Below, piece after piece: positions 11,265-24,032 of a DNA stretch of 64,000 nucleotides (positions within the stretch are counted from its first letter, which is position 1; each line of letters opens with the position of its first letter). The notes beneath the pieces were generated by a model. The model ran no database searches and had not been told where the DNA came from. It saw nothing but the letters and a program-made list of their open reading frames with translations. The position numbers were made by a program, and so were the translations under genes. Location of the stretch: positions 4,384,562 to 4,448,561 of the forward strand of contig NC_046654.1 in the NCBI RefSeq assembly GCF_900324485.2, given 5' to 3'. This DNA comes from Mastacembelus armatus (lineage: Eukaryota > Chordata > Actinopteri > Synbranchiformes > Mastacembelidae).

Positions 11265-14200
11265 ATGGGAGCCGCTCAGTCTGCGCAACGGGACGACAAG
11301 AAGGATTCAGCGGCTGAGGAGGAGACAGGGTCGGTGGATGATGCTCAGGCTGAGCAGCGTGTTGAAGACGAGGTATCATGTTCTTTCCCCACAGACGCTG
11401 AGTTAGTCCTGCATCTATGCACCAACTTTGTAGGAATTATTCATCCTCATTTTCATAGATCAACTGCAGATACAAACTAGTTTGTTCTAAAGTCTCTGAA
11501 GATTTCCAGTGGTCGGTGTGTGTAATGAAACTGCTGAGGGTGGCTTTTGTTGTTGTCAGGACAGCGGGTGCTACTTGCCAAAACATCCATTAACCCTAAG
11601 ACAAGGGAAAAGTCCATTTGGAAGAACTGCAATGAGCGAATCCAGCCATTCTGGGTTTTTAATATAAAAGAATTAAAGATAAACTGAAGAATAAAAAAAG
11701 AGGAGTGCAGCTGCAAAATTAAGAAATGACCACATTCTTTCTAACCTAAAGTTGCTCAGGATTATTTTTGTTGTGTCAAAGGTTGGGGACTGTTGGCTGA
11801 GGTGTGTTATGAAAGTCTGATAGAAGCTGTTGTTGCTGCAGCCTGTTTTCACTGATTCATTGCTGTTGCAATGGTTTGTATCTGCTGTCTCTGGAAAGGA
11901 AACGGGAGGATTAATGACATCTCATCCGTTGAGGGACCAAAGTAAAGAGGAGGAATTTCTTTTTGCTGCCCTCAGCAGACGGCAACATTGATTATTTGTT
12001 TAAAACACAATCACTGTGTCATGCTGAGATGGAAGTCAATAAGACAGCAGTATCCAGTGAGGGTGGAAATATCAGGCTTCAGTCATGATACTGTCGTGAG
12101 TTAATGGCAACTTTGACCTTTGTGAATTAGGTGATTCCATGAGTTGGATGGAATAAGGGGCTAAGCATGAGGTTGGTAAAAGAAATAATTTCATTTGGAA
12201 TAAAGTTTTATGTCTTATGTTTTCAATCGAATTAATAAAAAAAAAAAGCTCAGTTATTTTCCTAGCACTCCTCTATTGTGCTAGCTTACAAGACAAATAG
12301 CAGACCTTTGTCCAGTTAAAATGTCAAAACAACTTAGTATATTATAGTTTTATTCTGTGTTACACTTTTTAACACTAATGTTTGTATAGCTGTTTTTTTC
12401 CCCCTTACATAGCTACTTTATGCTAAGTGTGGTTCCTTTATCTCAGGATCAGGATGTCTGAAAACAAAGACATGGCCGTTCAGGCCCCATTACACAGGCT
12501 CAGCGTGTGCATGTAAATAATGTACAACTATTGACGGGAAAATGAGCTCACAGCCAACCATAAACATTTTATCGCCTGTGATATTTTGTTTGTTTCAACA
12601 GTCAATTATTATTTAGTCAGTAAATATCAACATCTGCCATAATATTCATGTTATTGCACAGAGCATTATGTCTCTACCAAAACTGAAATTAAGGCTGGAT
12701 AAATATCTTTCAAAGAATAATTTAGTCTGAACGCACATGAGCATATCAAGCAGCACACTTAAAGGCAAGTACTTAAAGTGAGTGGTGCTATGGAAACAAT
12801 GAGTGTGTGATAAAACCTGGAAAAATGTCTGAGCAGGTTCAATGATCTGAACAGCTGTTTAAACTGTTTCTTCAGGGTTTTCTTCACATTAGTTGAAAGT
12901 TGAGTTGTTTCCTAACCCCCCGCTCGTATGTTCCCAACTAATCCGACTCACGAATTGGAGATTAGGACAATTAAGGTTGTTAGACTGTAGGGATAGGTTT
13001 ACCATCACACTCAGTCCACACTGTTTTTCTTCACAAAATAGGATTTGAGAGTCCTCAGTTCACCAAAGACGGAAATTCTTTGTTTGCTTTCAAAAAAGTA
13101 CAAACATGTATTTGTTATTATTACAGCTGAGTAAATCTTGCCGCTGCTTTTCTTGTAATTGAAGCAAGTGCTTACTATGGGCCACTCGGAAATGTTTAAA
13201 ACACCTGAAAATCTGTTACCCATTATTTCAGCTTTGATATGATCTAATGTTAAAAGAGTAGAGATATAATGCATATTGTTTATGTTTTTTGTTTCAGCTT
13301 CTCAAAAAGAATGGGCAGATCTCTGAACTCAATGGAAAAGCGGACAGCCCCATAACAGAAGAAGATGGTCACTGTGAGGATGAGACTGCTGCAGAGGGTG
13401 GGTACACATAATCTGTGTATTACTGCTCATGAACAGACCATGTCAGCACAGGAATTCAACAAATGCACAACTTGCTGAATTACAGCAGATAGAATTACAC
13501 CTGTCTCATCAGTTTTTAACAGTTCTTGCAAACAAAAAGCTTAAATATTTCACTTCTTCTATGGTTTAGCAATCCTCTCCCCAGAAGATGTTTCAGAAGC
13601 TGAACAGCCACTTAAAGAAAAAAGACCAAAGACTGAAATGGATGAAAATGAATCATCAAATCAAGGTGATGCTAATGAAGTACCCCCTATGAAAATGACT
13701 GAAATAGATGGAAAACAGAATGAGATCAATGAAGGTTTAGGGCGATTTTTCAGTAATATTGGTTTCAAATCGACATTAAAGAGAGGTTCAGCTGAAAAAG
13801 CTGATGAGTCCACCAACAAAAAAACAAACAGACTGGAAGATACTGAGGATGCAGCAAAGGAAACCAAAAATGACAATGCTGAACATAATACTGATCTCAA
13901 TGATTCAACATGTCCTACCCTGACAGACATTACATCTCAGGATGTTCCAGTAAATCAAGAGGAGAAAACTGAAATCAAAGAGGAAGCGCAACTTGATAAT
14001 GGAGGTGAAACTACAACTTCACCTGTAGGTGAAGATGATGCCACACCTGAAGAAGAGGTGGTTGTTTCTCCTATTAAGAGGTTTTTTACCACTGGAATCT
14101 TTTCTGGACTACGAAAGAAGAAACAGCTTCAAAGCATTGACACAAATGAGAAAGAGCTCTTGGACAATGGGAAAATGGAAGTCACAGCGAAAACAGAACA

Positions 14201-17200
14201 AACTTTACAGCAAGAGGATACAGAGGAGATTAGTCTAGGTGTTGAGGCAGCTACAGCTGAGACAGAACATAAAGATAATGAGCATCAAGAGGAGATCCTC
14301 TCTGCAACATCAACTCAGACAACAGATGAAGCGATATCACCTTCCACAGATCCAACAATCATTGTCAGTGAACCTGAAATTCTGAATTCGCAGGAGAAAG
14401 ACAAAGTTCAGGCTAGTCCTCTGAAAAAGCTCATGTCGGGGTCTAGTTTAAAGAAACTCTCCAAAAAGCCGAGAGGCAGAAAATCCAGTGATGCTAAACT
14501 GTCGGACTCTGGAGAACATGTTTCAGATCAGCTCCTTTCATCTACGAAGTCAGCTGACAATCAGAAAGAAGAAAGTCATGCAGGAGAGGAGGAGGGTGCA
14601 TGGGCTTCCTTCAAAAAACTTGTGACTCCAAAAAAACATGTGAAGAGGTCATCCTTGACCAATGAAGAGACACTAATCCCTAGTTCAGCGCAGGAATCAA
14701 AGCCAGGTGACGGCGAGCAAATATCAGATCATAGCACAGATGAAGGGAAGAAAAGAAAAGATTCATCTGTTTCATGGGAAGCTGTTTTGTGTGGATCTGG
14801 AAGGCGAAGAAGCCGAAAAACATCAGACTCTGAAGATGAAGTACCACAAGTTGAGAATGGCAATAACAAGCAAGAGTCACCACTAGAAAGTTCTAATGAC
14901 GGTGATGAAATTTCAACTTGTTACCCAAAACAAGTAGGAAGTCCTTCAGAAGGTGATGGAGGGTCAACGTGGAAATCATTTAAAAAACTTGTCACCCCCA
15001 AAAGGAAAGTAAAGAATCAGGATGATAACGAAATTATACAATCTGACAGTGAAGTTACTCAGGATGAGTCCTCCTCTGCTATAAAGAAACTTCTTCCAGG
15101 ACGAACAAAGAAGAGACCTGCTGAAAAGCAAGACCAAGTCTCTTCTGATGAGGCTGATAAGGAAATAACTTCGGACGATGAAGACACTGAAACACCAGCT
15201 GTGGTGCCATTGTCTGAGTTTGATACAGCTGAGACAGGAGACTTACAAACAAAGGCAGATGTAGAAAGTCATGTACCCAATGAAGCAGACGATGAAAGCC
15301 AGCAAAACCCCCTTGATCAGCCGTCTGAACCAGGCCTACCTTGTGATAGTCTTCAAAGTGAAGCGAAGAACGTCCAAGACGATAAGAATGCTTTGGAAAA
15401 TGAGAGCTCTGCAACTCTTGTTTTAAAAGAAGAACGTGAGGACTTCACAGAATTCATCAGTAAACACCAGCAACTCAGTGACATTCCAGAAGAGGGTGTA
15501 ATCACAGAGACCATGGCCACGCCGCCTTCTGTCGCTGAGGAGCCAGCTAGAGATGACACTATAGCAGAAGATCTGATAGAGATCACATCTGAGGCCATAA
15601 CTGCCCCAGAGCCTGTAGATATTACCATTGCAGATGAAACGGAGATGATCTCTGCAGTTTCCCAGTTGTCAGAGTCTTCAAAAACATCTGGAAACACAAC
15701 ACCAGTCCCAGCAGAATATGAAGTCAAGGACACGGAGTTGGTCCTGCAGCAGGTTGTTGAAACCATCTCCATAAGCCCAAAGGTAGCCCTAGTGTGTTCA
15801 GATGAATTAAGCTCAGAGAGAATAGTAGCTTCTGTCTCCCATCAAATACTTGAAACATTTACAAAACAGGAGACAACGATTCTGGAAATACACAGCAGAT
15901 CAGAGGCAATTGACATTAGCACAGGTCTAAATGTTAAGGAACTGGATGCAATTAGTGAATTTGCAGCAACAGCCCAAACAGAGAGCATATCTAAAGTCAA
16001 AGAAGCTGTTTCCAATGAAATTGTATCCAACGATCCTACTGAGCAGTTTGAAACTGCTGGAATTGCTGTAGACGACGTACATGTCGTCAATGTTAAACAT
16101 CCACAAGAAAGAATAAAAGAATTAGAAAGCACAAATGAGATCCATGGTCAGGTAGAATGCCAAACTGAGGCCAGTTCTACAGACATACTGCTGGAAAGTG
16201 AAGACACTGTTGCAGGTGAAGGTTTAGCTGAGGCACATCAAGCTGAAAGAAAAAGCTCACACAGTGACTTTCATGATGCAGATTCAGCTGCTCCAGTGTC
16301 AGAGGAAACTAAGACTGGAGCTGCTGACACTGAAGTCCAAACTATGTCAGAAACAAAAGATGAAATCACACAGATATTCACTGATCAAGTTCAGGCTGAG
16401 GATCAAGACCAACCACCTGCAGTAACAGCAGAGGAAGAAGCCACATTAAATTCAGTGGAAGGTACTTTTCAATTAACTGTAAAGGAGGTAGGACCAGAGG
16501 ACATCGCAGCAGTAGAAACAATTACAGATGAACACACGGAGGAGGTGGAGCCCTTCACTGAAGTCAGTACAGAACCAGAAAAGGAAGATGAACTACAAAC
16601 AGATGCTGCAGAAGTTAAAGATGATCAAGTAACAGAAGTTGTACAAGTAGCTGCGGTAGATTTAGAGATGGTTTGTATTCAAACATCAAAAAAAGAAACA
16701 CAATTACCCAAAGAAACTGTTACAGATGAACCCAAACAGACAGCAAAGGATCTCACTGAAGTCTGTGCTGGGCCAGAAAACACAGAGTCACCAGTGGATG
16801 ATCGCAAGATTGAACATTATCAAGCTAAAGAGGTTTTAGAAGACGTACAAGTGCCTACATTAGATTTAGAGGAAGGCAGTGTTCACCCACTGAAACAAGA
16901 AGTTAGGTCAGAGACCTCTCCAGTGGTGGAAACTGATGAATCCAAAGAGGAAACAGAGTCTCTCACTGAAGTCAGTATTAAGTCTGTTGGTGATTCCAAA
17001 AATGAACATGTTCAAGATCCAGATGTTTTAGAGACTGTGCAAGTAGTGAAACTATATTCAAATGAGGTTAATGTGACATTTGAAAAGGAAGGAATATCAG
17101 AAGAGACCCTACTAACAGACAGTGTCTCAGATAAACCAACAAAGGCAACTGAAGTCAGGGCTGAGCCAGAGGAAGAACTACCAGCAGAACATGTCAAAAC

Positions 17201-20200
17201 TGAACAGCTTCAAGAACCAGATGTTTTAGAGACAGTACAAGTAGTGAGATTAGATTCAGAGGTTAGTGTTGTGACATGTGAAATGGAAGAAACAGCAGCA
17301 GAGACCCCACCAATAGAGAGTGTGGCAGATAAACCAACACAAGCAACTGAAGAGGAAGACCTACCAGCAGAACATGCCAAAACTGAACAGCTTCAAGAAC
17401 CAGATGTTTTAGAGATGGTACAAGTAGTGAGATTAGATTCAGGGGAGGTTAGTGTTGTGACATTTGAAAAGGAAGAAACAGCTGCAGAGACCCCACCAAC
17501 AGACAGTGTCTCAGATAAACCAACAAAGGCAACTGAAGAGGAAGAACTACCAACAGAACATGTCAAAACTGAACAGCTTCAAGAACCAGATGTTTTAGAG
17601 ACAGTACAAGTGGTGAGATTAGATTCAGAGGTTAGTGTTGTGACATTTGAAAAGGAAGAAAAAGCAGCAGAGACCCCACCAACAGATAGTGTCTCAGATA
17701 AACCAACAAAGGCAACTGAAGAGGAAGAACTACCAACAGAACATGTCAAAACTGAACAGCTTCAAGACCCAGATGTTTTAGAGACTGTACAAGTAGTGAG
17801 ATTAGATTCAGAGGTTAGTGTTGTGACATTTGAAAAGGAAGAAACAGCAGCAGAGACCCCACCAATAGAGAGTGTGGCAGATAAACCAACAAAGGCAACT
17901 GAAGGCAGTGCTGAGCCAGAGGAAGAACTACCAACAGAACATGTCAAAACTGAACAGCTTCAAGAACCAGATGTTTTAGAGACTGTACAAGTAGTGAGAT
18001 TAGATTCAGAGGTTAGTGTTGTGACATTTGAAAAGGAAGAAACAGCTGCAGAGACCCCACCAACAGACAGTGTGTCAGATAAACCAACAAAGGCAACTGA
18101 AGGCAGAACTGAAGGCAGTGCTGAGCCAGAGGAAGAACTACCAACAGAACATGTCAAAACCGGACAGCTTCAAGAACCAGATGTTTTAGAGTCTGTACAA
18201 GTAGTGAGATTAGATTCAGAGGTTAGTGTTGTGACATGTGAAAAGGAAGAAACAGCTGCAGAGACCTCACCAATAGGGAGTGTGGCAGATAAACCAACAA
18301 AGGCAACAGAAGAGGAAGAACAAGCAACAGAACATGTCAAAACTGAACAGCTTCAAGACCCAGATGTTTTAGAGACTGTACAAGTAGTGAGATTAGATTC
18401 AGAGGTTAGTGTTGTGACATGTGAAAAGGAAGAAACAGCTGCAGAGACCTCACCAATAGGGAGTGTGGCAGATAAACCAACAAAGGCAACAGAAGAGGAA
18501 GAACAAGCAACAGAACATGTCAAAACTGAACAGCTTCAAGACCCAGATGTTTTAGAGACTGTACAAGTAGTGAGATTAGATTCAGAGGTTAGTGTTGTGA
18601 CATTTGAAAAGGAAGAAACAGCTGCAGAGACCCCACCAACAGACAGTGTCTCAGATAAACCAACAAAGGCAACTGAAGAGGAAGAACTACCAACAGAACA
18701 TGTCAAAACTGAACAGCTTCAAGAACCAGATGTTTTAGAGACTGTACAAGTAGTGAGATTAGATTCAGGGGAGGTTAGTGTTGTGACATTTGAAAAGGAA
18801 GAAACAGCTGCAGAGACCCCACCAACAGACAGTGTCTCAGATAAACCAACAAAGGCAACTGAAGAGGAAGAACTACCAACAGAACATGTCAAAACTGAAC
18901 AGCTTCAAGAACCAGATGTTTTAGAGACTGTACAAGTAGTGAGATTAGATTCAGAGGTTAGTGTTGTGACATTTGAAAAGGAAGAAACAGCTGCAGAGAC
19001 CCCACCAACAGACAGTGTCTCAGATAAACCAACAAAGGCAACTGAAGAGGAAGAACTACCAACAGAACATGTCAAAACTGAACAGCTTCAAGAACCAGAT
19101 GTTTTAGAGACTGTACAAGTAGTGAGATTAGATTCAGAGGTTAGTGTTGTGACATTTGAAAAGGAAGAAACAGCTGCAGAGACCCCACCAACAGACAGTG
19201 TCTCAGATAAACCAACAAAGGCAACTGAAGAGGAAGAACTACCAACAGAACATGTCAAAACTGAACAGCTTCAAGAACCAGATGTTTTAGAGATGGTACA
19301 AGTAGTGAGATTAGATTCAGGGGAGGTTAGTGTTGTGACATTTGAAAAGGAAGAAACAGCTGCAGAGACCCCACCAACAGACAGTGTCTCAGATAAACCA
19401 ACAAAGGCAACTGAAGAGGAAGAACTACCAACAGAACATGTCAAAACTGAACAGCTTCAAGAACCAGATGTTTTAGAGACTGTACAAGTAGTGAGATTAG
19501 ATTCAAGGGAGGTTAGTATTGTGACATTTGAAAAGGAAGAAACAGCAGCAGAGACCGCACCAACAGACAATGTCTCAGATAAACCAACAAAGGCAACTGA
19601 AGAGGAAGAACTACCAACAGAACATGTCAAAACTGAACAGCTTCAAGAACCAGATGTTTTAGAGACTGTACAAGTAGTGAGATTAGATTCAGGGGAGGTT
19701 AGTGTTGTGACATGTGAAATGGAAGAAAGAGCAGCAGAGACCCCACCAACAGACAGTGTGGCAGATAAACCAACAAAGGCAACTGAAGAGGAAGAGCTAC
19801 CAACAGAACATGTCAAAACCGAACAGCTTCAAGAACCACATGTATCGCAATGTGATGGAAAAGACACAATAGCCAAGACAGAAACAGAGGAAGCAGCATC
19901 TATATCTGAGCATGGAGTCTCAGAAAGTGTTGAGGAAGGTAGTGCTTATAGTGCTGAAGAACCGGAAATACAAAAATTGTTAGACGATGCTCCCAACCTA
20001 AATGCTAGTGTTGTTATTGTTTCAATTACAGATAAAAGTGAGAGTGAATCAGAACTGAATCAGGCTCTAAAGATAAATAAGGATCAGAAAACTGAGAGCA
20101 TTACAGAAGACAGCCAAGTTAAACAGGAAGACAGAATCCCTGAAGCTGTAGACAAATTACAACCATTATCAACAGTTCATATATCTTCTGCTAATGTGCA

Positions 20201-22127
20201 ACCAAGTGGTGCAGAAGTCTTGGAAAAGACAGTTATTTCTGAAGAAACTCCCGCATCTTGTGTAGATAGTGCCTTAGTTACTTATGAACCCAAACATGAC
20301 ATGCATCTCAGTGAGGTGCAGGTCAGTGTGGAGGCAGAAAAACAAGGTGAACTTCCAGATGTTGAAATAAAAACAGCTGCAGCTGAGCATGCCATAGTGG
20401 CACAAGTCACCACATGTAGTCTCAAAGAAGTCTTAGCTGCAATACCCAGTGTTTTGTTAGAGGAAACAGACAGTCAAGAGCCACTAATGGACATGGTAGC
20501 AAGGCAGCTAGAGTTCAAGGAGGAAGTCGAGGCCTCAGCGCCATTAGTGAAAGAAGATGTGACTGAGGTAGCAAAGGAAGAGAGCGTAGTTGTGATGATG
20601 CATGTGCCATCAGTGGAGTTTGAGGACAGTCACAGTATTGAAGTGCAGGTGGTTGATGTCAATATAAAATCACCTGAGATGACTGTTGACTCAGGGCTAG
20701 AAGTAGGGGTAACAGAACCCAGACAAGTCATAGATGTTTGCCATGTAACTGTCAAACCAGTAGACAATCTCTCAGCCACCCAAGACACTGAACTGAATAA
20801 TGAAGAAAATAAGGTAAATATTAAAGAAGTCATTCAGCATATAAAGGAGAATTTACCAGAAGGAGCACCTGAATCATTGGTTGTTCAATCCAGCATTCAG
20901 GACGAAGTCGTCGACTTGAAGAAAGAAGACATAATACAGCCTGATGATTTGACAGAAGTGAATGAGACGGCTGAAAATGAATCAAATCAAGTGGGAATTC
21001 ATAAAGTGATGGTGGAATATACTGGGACATCGAGCCAAAGACAAGATGAGGCACCTGCTGTCATCAGTGATAACTCTGCAACTGAACAGCATGCGTCTGA
21101 GGATCTCATGCAAACACCTAATATTGAAGGAACGTCAGATGTTTCTATTCATGATCTCAAAGAGGAGCTAGAGGACTGTAAAGCTGAACTGGAACAATCT
21201 GTAGCTGAAGAGGCCAAAGAGTCAGAATTAGATATGAAGAAAACTAATGGAGAAGCTCAAATTCCACAAATTTCCCAAATTGTAATACCCAGCAATGATG
21301 GATTAGTCGTCCCACAAAACAATACAATAATCTCATCAGTAGGTAATTTGGAGCCCCCTTCATGTCTTTCTTTAGAATTGAAACTTAACATACAGTTTGG
21401 GCAAACAAAGGCACCAGCTTCCCCACCACCTACAACAGACAGAACTGAACCAGTGAGCCAGACAGACGAGTCTGGAGCTGCAGTCCGAACAGAAGAGATT
21501 GTGGAACCTGAAGAGCCAGTAGAAGCAAAACCAAGAGCTGAAAGTCAGAAACAGACAGCGCTATGTGAAGTCAGTGTTCAAGCAACAGGAATCACTGAAA
21601 CAGAACTGACTAATTCAGATTCTATACAGACAGCAGTGATCATGAATCAACCTGTACTACTGGACATCAGCATCCAAGCAATGGAAACAGCAGAACTAGC
21701 AGAACATATCAAATCAACAGGAAGAGTAACTCGTAAAGTGGCGCTGACAGAAACATCAGTGTGTCAGACAGAGGAAAGAGAACTGTTTCTGAGCCAGCCT
21801 GTGTTATCTGAAGCTTGTGACAAAGAAACAAAGGCACAAGAGCCTGTTAAACAGAGAGAGGAGGAAAACGAGCAGGATGTGTGGATGGATGCTGAGGAAG
21901 ACATTGACACTGTGGCAGCACATCACACAGAAGACGACCAGGAGGTAATGGCTGGACCTGAACATGAGTTGGATCTGGCTCCTAGTTCCAAGACTAAGGA
22001 AGAAGGACAACAACCCCACAAAACAGCAGTAATGTGTGAAACTGCAAATGAAAGTGAAGATTTTGCAGTGGCCCTTCAGCATTCACAAACTGCTACTGCA
22101 AGTGTCGCTACACTGGACTGGGATTAA
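11265..22127 (+). CDS. akap12: A-kinase anchor protein 12 (gravin/SSeCKS)
   Basis: Three coding exons: 11265-11372, 13298-13397 and 13570-22127, giving about 2,921 residues (human about 1,780). Phases fit. AKAP12 is a membrane-associated scaffold that gathers PKA, PKC, calmodulin and beta-adrenergic receptors. MGAAQSAQ at the start fits N-myristoylation. LLKKNGQISELNG in exon 2 matches human LLQKNGQLSTING. The diagnostic basic motifs follow in the family order: SPLKKLMSGSSLKKL (about 352), WASFKKLVTPKK (about 412), SVSWEAVLCGSGRRRSRK (about 470), WKSFKKLVTPKRK (about 537) and KKLLPGRTKKRP (about 576). Residues 1280-2152 are a tandem repeat absent from mammalian AKAP12 and account for most of the extra length. 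I could not confidently find the C-terminal PKA-RII-binding helix. The single giant last exon is typical of the gene. Identity is very secure. Confidence 0.97.
11373..13297 (+). other. akap12 intron 1
   Basis: A 1.9-kb intron with donor GAG/GTATCA and acceptor TTTGTTTCAG. It separates the myristoylated first exon from the conserved NGQ exon. In mammals this intron separates isoform-specific first exons, so alternative promoters could lie here, but none is visible. No recognised repeat. Confidence 0.6.
17199..19817 (+). repeat. In-frame tandem repeat array of akap12, 14 units of 183-210 bp
   Basis: Fourteen consecutive units, each starting at TEQLQ(E/D)PDVLE, fill 2,619 bp (873 residues). The usual unit is 61 residues (183 bp). 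Several are 62 because of an extra G or R before EV, and units 4 and 5 of the array are longer through GSAEPEE-type insertions before ELPTEHVK. A unit consists of an acidic linker, a hydrophobic patch TVQVVRLDSEVSVVTFE and a Ser/Thr/Pro stretch ending DKPTKAT. Two adjacent 183-bp units near 18901-19266 look identical at the DNA level by eye. A partial unit (TEQLQEPHV) follows at 19818, and diverged units precede the array from about 16,600. Confidence 0.97.
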
Positions 22128-23385
22128 TTCAACACCACTCAACTGGTAAACGTCTTCATTTACTCCTGTTTAAAATCTAATGGGGGATCTGTCCCATGAA
22201 AGAAATCACTTTTACATCGAAAATAATGCATCACTTTTATTGGAATATCAAAATTTGTTTTTTTTTCTTGCAAGGTTGGATAATCAGAAATGAAGTCTCT
22301 CAAGTTCATAAGCAGTGTTTAGAAAGCCATAGAGACGGACTGACCTTGGTAGTGGAAAAACAGGAAACAGCATTTTGCTGCTTTTGACCTTCTGCTGAAC
22401 CAAAGGTACTCCAGTATTGGTCAGACTAGTCTCTGCATTGGTAAGGTTATTGTACCAAGATTATAAAATGTATGATTCATAAGAGGACTCAAGCTAAGAA
22501 GCATCTACAAAAAAGCGCTAATTTTCTCAGGGGGCAAATTTTAGAGATGTGACACAGAACTACATCCATTATGCAGTGGCCTCTTTGAGTACATTTTGTG
22601 ACTTGTTGACATATAGTGCAATTTTCATTACTAATCATGTTACTTTAGCATTCATGGATAATAATTCACATCTGAAGAGAACGTATGTGTCCAGGAGATT
22701 AAGACAGTATTTTTGTTAACACCTTGTGTGTCTTTTAATGAGAAGTGTTGAGAACATAATTCATTATGTATCTAAATACAGCACACATTAATCTCTAGTA
22801 TATGTATATATTTTACTGTGTGTCTATGCTCATAAACGGTTTTGTCATTCAATATCTGCTCCATCATTTCACTTAAAGCCATGTTACTGTTCCCATCTAT
22901 GCAGGTAGAAACTATAGCATAGAGCAGACATATATTATAGCATTACAGTATATTATCTTGTACATACAGACTGTTTTAAAGCTTAAACAGGCCTAACTGT
23001 GCTCATCTTCAATCTCCAAGAATTTCTATTGTGACAAACTTTCCAATACAAGCATGATGAAAGCATGGCACATATTTGGCATTGATATAATCAGCAGAGC
23101 CTCAAAACATCATGGCAGCTTTACTTGTCATGTTATTTGTCGCAGCTGTTTGTGTGCTGCAAGTCTAAATGAGCTTATGGCATCAATGACAGCAGGTTTA
23201 GTAATCCAAGGGTTTGGGTGAGAAAACAAATATATGAGACTGTTGGTCTGTTTTCCACATATAATGAGCTCTATGGAGAATTCTTGCTAATATGTGTTAA
23301 CTAATCACTAAGTGCAAAACATAAACCTAAGTTATGTTTATATTTTTTCCTGTTTTGTTAAAAATATATATTTTATTTGAATAAA
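22128..23385 (+). other. akap12 3' UTR
   Basis: About 1.25 kb of AT-rich non-coding sequence after the stop, ending at a consensus AATAAA at 23380-23385. The length is in keeping with the long 3' UTRs of vertebrate AKAP12. Confidence 0.6.
23380..23385 (+). terminator. akap12 polyadenylation signal
   Basis: AATAAA on the plus strand, the first strong signal after the stop. The minus-strand rmnd1 signal is only about 165 bp away. Confidence 0.55.
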
Positions 23386-23550
23386 GACGTACCTGTAATT
23401 TCGTAGTGCTTCTTGGACTGCAATTCCTCTTGCATACCAAAAAAAATCTGGTGTTCATAAATTATCATTAGACATTTTACTGAACTAAGAATGATTTAAG
23501 ATGTTTTACATGTAAATGTTGATACATAACTTGCAAACATTTAAAACAAA

Positions 23551-23556
23551 TACTTT
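23551..23556 (-). terminator. rmnd1 polyadenylation signal
   Basis: AATAAA on the minus strand (TTTATT on plus), about 480 bp downstream of the rmnd1 stop codon. It makes the 3' ends of rmnd1 and akap12 convergent with very little sequence between. Confidence 0.5.
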
Positions 23557-24032
23557 ATTGGATCTTCTGTAGCACAGCACTTGAATGTGAATATTTTACC
23601 ACAGTCACAAGAATAATGTCACAGGCGACTCAAAGCCCTTCAAGTATCTCTCAGATTAAAGAAGATATATTACATTCTTGCACATAAAGTAAAAATCAAA
23701 TAAAATGTTTTTTAAAGTACATTAATTTAACAAACAAAATTCAAAACATTACTGTGGTCAGCTGATCCCAAAAGTCCAAGTAATGCACTTCTCCACAAAA
23801 ATCAGTGAACAGAAGAAAGATCCTTTCAGCTAAACAGTAATTGTAAAAAGGGAACAGATGAAAGATGTGTTGAAATGTACATACTGTAAAGCGGTTAAAC
23901 ATTTAGGTTCACTTCGTAACTTAGAAAACACTGTCACATATTTTGGACAGAGTACCTTGGTTTAGTCCAGCATTCTTCCTCTCTAGCTTTTCTAGTGCTC
24001 TTCTCAGACTTGTGAATTGTTGGAGCAGCAGT

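Noticed and set aside
17762-18157. Minus-strand ORFs (61-65 codons) recurring in the array
   Set aside because: They are repeated antisense shadows of the akap12 units, without any start or splice context of their own.
17199-19817. The repeat array as a non-coding satellite or a CRISPR-like array
   Set aside because: All units are in one continuous reading frame inside the akap12 last exon, with no unique spacers and with protein-level constraint on length.
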